From: Emydura subglobosa
Lineage: Eukaryota > Chordata > Testudines > Chelidae
Assembly (NCBI GenBank): GCA_007922225.1
Contig: ML679974.1
Span: 3,957,105-4,021,104 of the forward strand
Reading direction: 5' to 3'
DNA: 64,000 bases
A model generated the notes under the pieces. The model ran no database searches. It had not been told where the DNA came from and saw nothing but the letters and a program-made list of their open reading frames with translations. The position numbers and the translations under genes were made by a program. This document shows, piece after piece, positions 57,560 through 64,000 of the stretch. Positions within the stretch are counted from its first letter, which is position 1, and every line of letters starts with the position of its first letter.

Positions 57560-57974
57560 ACTTATTTGCTTTCATGGTTAAGCCCTTGCTTTTTCTGCAA
57601 AGAGGCAAATGGTCCCTCTCACAATGAATTTGGAATAAAATCTATGAGATTTCCTCTCCAAATGGATTTTTGGGTAAGAGCTGATTCAGTATTGAAATTT
57701 TAAAAATAAAAGTCTGGAAACAAAAAAGTTAAGGTTCTTACATTACTAGTAACCTTAACTACCCAAACACTGTATGTTCCATACAGTATGAATATCACTG
57801 AAGACTAGCATTGTTAAGTACATGTCTAATTCTGTTCTCAGATCTGCTTACACAATTCCAATTGGCTTCAGTAGGAATGATGTGGCTATGTATACAAGAT
57901 CAAATTTGAGCCCTCTATGTGCAATGTGGATACATTAAATGATGAGACTCTTCATACCTGCATTTAAGGTTCCT
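57560..57974. other. Sequence with a short-repeat fragment, otherwise nothing
   Basis: CTGTTCTCAGATCTGCTTAC and ATTGGCTTCAGTAGGAATGA at 57834-57880 are a fragment of the short repeat class seen at 1632. Confidence 0.35.
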
Positions 57975-58545
57975 TTGGGAACTATGGTGGGGTGGCCTTC
58001 ATGCTCCCATGGGCCAAGCACTTTTCCAGCTTGATGGGCACAAAATGGCCACCCGGGGCTCCCACCAGTCTTAAGATGGTGGCCATCTCACTTCTGCCCA
58101 GTCTTCCTTCAGGCCTTCGCAGGCCGAGCAGTGCCCTCGGGACCTTAGGTTCTAAGGTTGCGGTAGGGGGTGTCTGAGCCCACCCTCTTCTTCAGACACC
58201 AGCCCAGAGATAGTGGCTGGCGGCTGCTGCTATAAGGCACTGCACAAGTCTTTTCTCTGAGCTGCTTCCCTACCCTGGTCTTCGTTGGGGCTAAGTAGCC
58301 ACTCCACCGGGCAAGCCCCTACCTTCACCTTCTCCAGACTCCAAGAGCACCCTGCCTGCCTGGCAGGGAGCTTATATCTGCTCCCAGGCAGTGCTTAATG
58401 GGTCTCAGCTGACTCTGGCCTCAGCTGACCCTAATCAGCCTGGAGGAAGCCTTGGGCAGCTCTAGGGGAACAGGGCCCTGGTCATTCTTCGGCTAACATA
58501 GCGCCCTTCTACCACCCTCCAGTAGCCCCTGTCATAGAACCTTGA
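57975..58545 (-). mobile_element. GC-rich LTR-like block (minus orientation)
   Basis: A sharply bounded GC-rich block has a minus-strand TATA-like GATATAAG at 58371-58378. The complement of the right edge reads TGACAGGGGCTACTGGAGGG, a plausible LTR start. The block contains a stop-rich leader downstream. It lacks a target duplication and internal genes. It may instead be an unrelated GC-rich repeat or a former promoter region. Confidence 0.3.
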
Positions 58546-58599
58546 AATCATAACATCAATAAGATAAGCTTTTGTATTTAATTTAAATAGTGCCCTCAG

Positions 58600-58848
58600 A
58601 TGGCTTTTGGGTCCTTTGAAAGACATAAGAAAACAATAGTTTGTGAGGTCATCAAAGACTTAATACGGGACTATCATCTATTGCTCTCTGAAAGGATTGA
58701 CAGGTATTTTGCTGAAAAAGGAGCAGTTTTTGAAATGTGGGGATTTACAATAAACAGAGCTGATCAATGTGTATGTCCTAAATACAGGAATAGGGAAAAG
58801 GGCGAGATGGCATATAGGGAAGAGGATTTGTCGGGGAAAGGCAGATAG
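58600..58848 (+). other. Unassigned 82-codon ORF
   Basis: The frame begins MAFGSFERHKKTIVCEVIKD and continues with LIRDYHLLLSERIDRYFAEK. The amphipathic helix pattern ending in RYF faintly recalls regions of hAT/ZBED-derived proteins, but similarity is too weak to claim. There are no splice sites or start context to support it as a gene. Confidence 0.15.
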
Positions 58849-58967
58849 GAGTCAGGGAACAATAAGAATAATCTCACTGATAGCCCCTAAATCCTAACAG
58901 CGACCCTTGAAACACTATCAATTTCACTATCTCCTTGTAAACCTTAAACCTAACACCACCACCCCCC

Positions 58968-59260
58968 ATCCGGGATACTGCAGCCCACCCCACCATTGTC
59001 CTCCCCAGACCCACACTCCAATCCCCATGCATGGACTCGCTTGCTCCCCTTGCCAAATACCTCCCAGGGATCCTCCCCACACGATGGATAGAGTCCCACC
59101 CCTCCCCATATATCTCCCTGCACGCCATTGTACTCCCCAGACCTCCACTCCCACACATGGACTCGCTTGCCTTCCTTGGCAAATGCCTTCCAGGGACCCT
59201 CCCCCCATGCTGGATAGTGTCCCCCTCTCCCCACATACCCCCCTGCAACCCTCAAGTCCC
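58968..59260. repeat. 126-bp-unit minisatellite, about 2.4 copies
   Basis: CTCGCTTGCTCCCCTTGCCA (from 59036) recurs as CTCGCTTGCCTTCCTTGGCA (from 59162), a period of 126 bp. CTCCCCAGACCCACACTCCA (about 59001) recurs as CTCCCCAGACCTCCACTCCC (about 59131). Units are C-rich on the plus strand, which removes stops and creates five overlapping open frames of 104-159 codons on both strands. None is considered a gene. Confidence 0.8.
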
Positions 59261-60595
59261 ACACTTCCAGCTCCTCCTATGGGGCCACAGCTCATCATGC
59301 TGCTGCCACCCCCTGATCCCCGATCACGCCCCAACCCTCCCCCCACTGCATACCATCCCTGGATATTGTATTACTCTGCCTTGTAAACCCTGACCATTGC
59401 TTTTTTGTTTTTTGCTTAAACATTTTCTAATAAAACGTTTAAATCTGCTGCCTGTAAAAATCCAGGTATACCATGCACTAGGATCTGATGTCCAGGGTAT
59501 CTGCAACTCCCATTGACATCAGCTGGGGATATGCTCAGCACCTCTGAAATCAAGCTCTATGCAAACATACATACAGAGAGAGAGCAAAATTAGGAAGAGT
59601 GAGATTACCTTTACCAAGGGCACTAATCAATTTGTATGCTGTACTTCATGGAATGGCCCCGACCTGGTTTTTTTTTTAAACTTTGTTCTTTCTCTTAATT
59701 ATATACACAGTACAGTGATAACTCTTACTGGTAGGCAAATAAGCAGACAAAGATAGCATCACATTTCTCTACTGCAGAGATTATAAGCAAAAATATAATA
59801 CTTGTAAAATTTAGCAGAAGGATTCATGGCACCAATTATCATCTCACTCTCATATATTGATTGCAATCCATTCTACATTAGACAGGGTATAGGAAATGTG
59901 AGGCCTTGAACAGTACAAGAAGTTACAGAAGACAGACAATGAATCCACACAATCTAAAGAGAGTACATCAGAGAGCAAGGACACAAAACTCTATTACCTT
60001 TGAATCTGGTGGCCTCCCATACTGCAAATCAAGTGCATTAAAAAAATGAAATGTTTTTCTTTCTTTCAAGTATGAAAATCACTGTCCTAGTACTTTCAAC
60101 AGAGGTTTTGATCAAAGTTCCCAACAAATGGCCCATAACATTAAACGGGAAAGCACATTTGTTCTATCCCTGTGGAATAATTAACTGTAAACCTACATCC
60201 CCCAAGCTACATTGAAAGAAAAAAAAGAGTGTACATTTCAACTCAAAATAAAAACACTACCAAAACACTATGCTACATACACATTTCCACCCATGCAGAG
60301 GAGATGAGAGTGAGAATGAACAACATATGACAGATTTTGTCATGTTGTCTAATGCACTGGAAGGTGCTCAGATACTATGATGATGTGCGTGGTATAAGAA
60401 CCATAACAGAACAGAATTTATTCCTGCAAAATATTAACATGCTTCCCACCTTGCATTAGAAGAATTAGACATTGAAATTAAAAAGCCTAGAATTAATCAG
60501 GAAAGTATCACACAGTTTTAGGTCCTGAACCTGATTTCATTTAAGTCGGTGGCAAAGCTGCCATTGATTTCACTGTGAGTCAGATTGGACCTTTA
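59261..60595. other. Unique-looking sequence, nothing identified
   Basis: No gene was recognised. A fragment of the common short repeat (CATTTAAGTCGGTGGCAAAG, GCCATTGATTTCACTGTGAG) lies at 60538-60580. Confidence 0.4.
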
Positions 60596-60596
60596 C

Positions 60597-60722
60597 GGTG
60601 AAATTCACCCTTGTCCTGGGGTCCAGCACAAGACCTATACGTGTAAACTCTATGGGCTTAACTGGGACTTAAACAGTTCTTGGGCTTTGAGTTGGCCCTC
60701 TGCACAAGGGTGGGTTTCACAA
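60597..60722. repeat. Small palindromic element ('GGTGAAATTCACCCTTGT')
   Basis: The left arm ACGGTGAAATTCACCCTTGT and the complement of the right arm (TTGTGAAACCCACCCTTGTG) form inverted ends about 126 bp apart. I recognise the pattern as a common sauropsid palindromic repeat. A lone half (GGGTGAATTTCACTC) lies at 61879. Confidence 0.6.
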
Positions 60723-61054
60723 TTTCACTCTTAGTGAGCATAAATCCAGCATAGCAGATGTCAGATACTGTAGTGCAAAAATAAAATAAAATAAAAACTA
60801 AACAGAGAGGTACATACACAAAAAAAGACTGGAATGCTTAACTGATTTTAAATATATATGAATCATTTTACAATCACATCACCATATACCATCTGTCTTC
60901 TGTTTTGAACTATAATGATAGAAGAGTCTTTGTAGTTATCATATGCCCTGTAATAATTTTTGTGCTTAAAACATGTCTCACATACAAGTGCTGCCAACAG
61001 CAGCTGAAAAGCTTCAATGAAACAGATTTAAATAATTAAAGTAATTGAAACAGG

Positions 61055-61800
61055 AGAAAGGGACCCTGGGTCTCCTACCTCCCAGAAGGGTGCCCTACGC
61101 AGCAGCTACAGAGTCATGCTTGTACTCTCTCTGGCCCAATGACTCTAAATGGTTATTGAAAGTGGAACAGCTTCAACAGGAGAGATTTAGGGAGTCGAAC
61201 ATCAGGCTCTCTCATAGCTAAGTGGCTATAGTACTCACTTGAGAGGCAGGAGACTTATGTTCAAATAGTTTCTTTCTCCAGGCATAGGGGAGAATTGGAA
61301 CTGGGTCTCCCATATCTCAGGTAAGTGCTCTAATCACTAGAATAAAAGCTATAAGGTGGACAGCACTAGCACTAGCACTAGCACTAGCACCTCTCCCTTG
61401 AGTGAGGTAGGTGCTTCATTCATTCTCACAAGAAACAACTCAGGCACCTAAGCCACTTGACTCCAGGAGAGGGGTTTCCAGGTGTGGATCAGAAGCAGAG
61501 ATAGGCACCTTCCTGCAGCCCAGACTTAGACAACCATCTCTGTGAGAGGCACAGGGCTTTAGGACACACCCCTCTTATTGACATCTCCCATTGATTAACA
61601 TAGGCAGCTCTCCACCTACCATGCTGGCTTTTGTGGATCACATTCTTAAGCACCTGTCTCTCCCCATGTTTTGTATAAGGAGCTTAGGTGCCTAAACAAG
61701 ACTCTGTGGATCACAGTGTTATTCCAGTGATTTTCTAGGTACCTAAAAGTTAGCCATTGAAATGTTCAGCTTTGCAACACCTAAGTCCCTTTGTGGATCT
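61055..61800. repeat. Composite repeat with three alternating tRNA-like modules (copy D, best preserved)
   Basis: The module order is minus (61061-61118, complement GTAGGGCACCCTTCTGGGAG), plus (61210-61275, AAGTGGCTATAGTACTCACT then ATGTTCAAATAG) and minus (61290-61345, complement AGTGATTAGAGCACTTACCT with CCAGTTCCAATTCTCCCC). The second half carries the family's paired motifs: GGCACCTAAGCCACTTGACT, GGCACCTTCCTGCAGCCCAG, TGACATCTCCCATTGATTAA, ATGCTGGCTTTTGTGGATCA, GGAGCTTAGGTGCCTAAACA and AACACCTAAGTCCCTTTGTG. No transposase or reverse transcriptase is present. Confidence 0.6.
61362..61390. repeat. (AGCACT)n hexamer microsatellite
   Basis: Nearly five perfect AGCACT units lie inside composite repeat copy D. 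Confidence 0.9.
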
Positions 61801-63925
61801 ATGCACACTTAATGCCTCAAAATTGGTTTTAAGTAGGTTTATGTGGTAGATAGGCCTTGTACCAAACCTGTGCCCAAGGGTGAATTTCACTCCAAGCGAA
61901 TTGTGAGTAGTGAATACTGATAGTAATATCTCTGCTAAATATTTTGTGAGGAATCCATAGGCTAAAATCTATTTGCGTCAACCAACTGCATAAAGCAATT
62001 TTGAACAAAAAAGTTCGTAATATAACAAAATCTGCTCAATTCACAAACCAAAAAAAAAAAAAGGATTCAATTGGCTGAACAAACTGCTACAAAGAGTTTG
62101 CCCAGCTCTAGAGTGAAATATAAGTCTTTTCTTATTTAAGGACACATTTCATCAGTCGGTACTGGAAAATATTATATAATTTAGGTGATAGGGACAAAAG
62201 GGGCACTTGCTTATGTATGAAAAGTTAATTAATATTTATTGGAAATGGGCTTCTCCTTATGAACCTTTCCATTCTGGTTGTACTGTTTATATAGTTGTTT
62301 TTCTGATGGGCCTTCCTTTTATATTTTCCATCTGTTCTAAAATCCAGCTACAGAATTAGGTGGAGAGGGCTATCTCCTAAAATAGACTGAGGGGCCTTTG
62401 TACCATATACAGATAAATTATTGTACTTGTGGGGATGATAGCTTTTGACACTCATATCGGTAAAGGGTGTGAAGGGTTTGTGTGGTTGTGCACCTCAGAT
62501 TATTGTTGAAATAATGAAAGCTGGACAATTTTTTTCATTCCAACCATTTTTATTTTTAATGAAAAATGGCCTTTTTTAAAAAGTGAAAACTTTCACAAAA
62601 CCCTTTTTGTTTTTCTAAATTTTTCCATCAACCTTGAACATTTCTGGGGTCTTTTTTGTCTTCATATTTTCTGCCATGGAGTACAACAGAGTGGATGTCT
62701 AGGGTGGTTCACACTCCCTCCCAGCCTCCATTCCTTTTCAATTTCTTAATTCTTCTTTTGCTGTTTGAAAAGTTAGAATAGAATAGAATAGAATAGAACA
62801 TCCTCAATGTTTGGAGATGCTACAAAGCAGCAAAAGGAAAAAGTAAACAAAACTCTGCCATTCTAACTTTTCAAAAGTTGGAGAAGTTTTGAACAGGGAA
62901 TAGCAGAATTAGAGTTTTGTTTTGTTTTTTTCCACTCTAACTTATCAAACATAGAGGAAGATTGGACAAAGTGGCTGACTTAGAGAGTGGCTGACTTAGA
63001 GAGTGGCTGCTCTAGAGAGTAATTGAAAGCAGTTTGTGGAGAATATCTGATATTTGAGCTCTGTTGGTTAGTTGAAATTGGATGCATCAGTAACACTCTG
63101 CAGCAAAATTGGGTCCATTCCCAAGTGAAAATGGATTAAAATGTGTCATTTTTCAAACAAAGATGATTATTTCATTGAAAACACATGAAAATTTGCATGT
63201 TCACATGTTTCCAATATGTAAACAAGCTTTTTTTTTTAGGAAAAAAAAAAGCAAATAAAGCAAATTTTAAAGGGAAGCAAAATTGCAAAAATGAAAGCAA
63301 AAGAGTTCATGTGAAATTATGTGATACAAAAATTGTGAATTTGGAAGATCTTCGATTTAACTTTTAAGTTGTGGATGCTGAATATTCTATGAGCTTATAT
63401 TTTTGGATTCTCAGAAAATTTCAATACAAGTTTTTAAAAAACGAATCCACTTTTCTCACAGGTCAGCACAATGCATCTTGTCATTATTACTGAAATAGTA
63501 ATACGCACGTTGTCATATCTTTAACTAACGTAGTGACAACCCATAAAACTTGCAGCACCTGATCAATGCATTTAATGTATCCTGCAGCAGTTAACAATCC
63601 AGCTGTTGTGCATTATTGCTTCTGTGAATCATATACTTAATTTTAAATGAGGTGGTTAAATATTTGTGGTATTCACTTAGATAATAAAGGAAAAATATTC
63701 TGTTTGTGATTTCAGTTGTTTAGCTGGAATTAAATCTTTTTTCTTCATCTAGAGAGCTCAGGGCATAACTTTGGGAAAGACAACTAATGCCAGAAGATAA
63801 ATATACTATTCTTTCTAATGCTTTCTGTTTAAAATTTAAGACTAGAGAAAAATCTAACATAGAAGTCCTATAAATATTTAGAAAAAAAAACCTTAAGGAA
63901 ACAAGATTAAAGCCCCCACATTAGA
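61801..63925. other. AT-rich sequence with 'AGCT' AT-rich repeat pieces
   Basis: 62093-62110 (GAGTTTGCCCAGCTCTAG) and 62516-62640 (AAGCTGGACAATTTTTTTCA onward) are ends and body of the AT-rich repeat class seen at 56238. Short direct repeats AGAGAGTGGCTG(A/C)(C/T) occur at about 62974-63020. No gene was recognised. Confidence 0.4.
62774..62798. repeat. (TAGAA)5 microsatellite
   Basis: Five perfect TAGAA pentamers. Confidence 0.9.
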
Positions 63926-64000
63926 ATCATATACTCAAAGAAATATAGGGCTAGAAGGGACCTCAAGAGGGAATCTAGTCCATCCCACCACAGAATGAGA
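63926..64000 (-). mobile_element. CR1 LINE 3' end, cut by the window edge
   Basis: TCATATACTCAAAGAAATAT, AGGGCTAGAAGGGACCTCAA and ATCTAGTCCATCCCACCACA match the complement of a CR1 3' terminus ('tcatagaat..agggctggaagggacctcaggaggtcatctagtcca'). The element continues beyond 64000. Confidence 0.8.

Noticed and set aside
58907..59386. Overlapping ORFs of 159, 139, 124, 120 and 104 codons on both strands
   Set aside because: They lie in a C-rich 126-bp minisatellite, where base composition and tandem repetition suppress stops in nearly all frames.
61210..61345. Possible tRNA genes
   Set aside because: The modules resemble tRNA halves but do not form complete cloverleafs, and they recur in several repeat copies, so they are SINE-like sequence and not tRNA genes.
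1..64000. Search for a defence, secretion or biosynthetic gene system
   Set aside because: The window is repeat-rich vertebrate DNA without gene clusters. Nothing supports a multi-gene system.

Overview
This looks like a gene-poor, AT-rich piece of a vertebrate nuclear genome, most likely a turtle, with a crocodilian as the second choice. The evidence is the repeat content: CR1 LINE 3' ends (one finishing in the TCTATGATTCTATG octamer tail), MIR/CORE-type SINEs, SINEs with the head 'GTAGCCGTGTTAGTCTG', a Penelope-like element, and many short inverted-repeat DNA elements that begin GGGCATGTCTACAC and end GTGTAGACCAGGCC. I recognise these as typical of sauropsid, especially chelonian, DNA. There are no Alu or L1 sequences, no bacterial operons, no rRNA or tRNA genes and no CRISPR array. 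The species call is by memory of repeat families and could not be checked by search.

No complete protein-coding gene is visible. Almost all ORFs are under 150 codons, and the longest (238 codons) is antisense to a CR1 LINE. The best coding candidate is a chain of three short, phase-compatible, splice-bounded open segments on the + strand at 55.0-55.8 kb. Two weaker single-exon candidates lie at 21.5 and 25.4 kb. The window is therefore best read as intergenic DNA or the inside of a very large intron.

Layout: 0-9 kb is mostly unique sequence with a fold-back SINE at 4.2 kb and a decayed Penelope-like reverse transcriptase (- strand) at 7.5-8.2 kb. 9-21 kb has one 395-bp MITE, a probable solo LTR at 16.3 kb and unique DNA. 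21.8-24.6 kb is a repeat cluster: a TATA/CCAAT-bearing LTR, two copies of a tRNA-like composite repeat and two MITEs. 26.7-28.5 kb is a 1.76-kb LTR-like element. 29.5-37.2 kb holds MIRs, MITEs, another composite repeat, a CR1 3' end and a 1.1-kb element full of AATTCGAATT. 39.6-49.8 kb holds MIRs, a CpG-rich MITE, two CR1 fragments and a MITE nested in a MITE. 50-56 kb is mostly unique, with the exon candidates. 56.2-59.3 kb is GC-rich and mosaic: a 13-bp-flanked insertion, a ZNF143-like motif, an LTR-like block and a 126-bp minisatellite. 60.6-64 kb has the best-preserved tRNA-like composite repeat and the start of another CR1.

There is no multi-gene system to describe. The interest lies in the structure of the mobile DNA: perfect target-site duplications, nested and fold-back insertions, repeated tRNA-like modules in opposite orientations, and promoter-like motifs carried by repeats.
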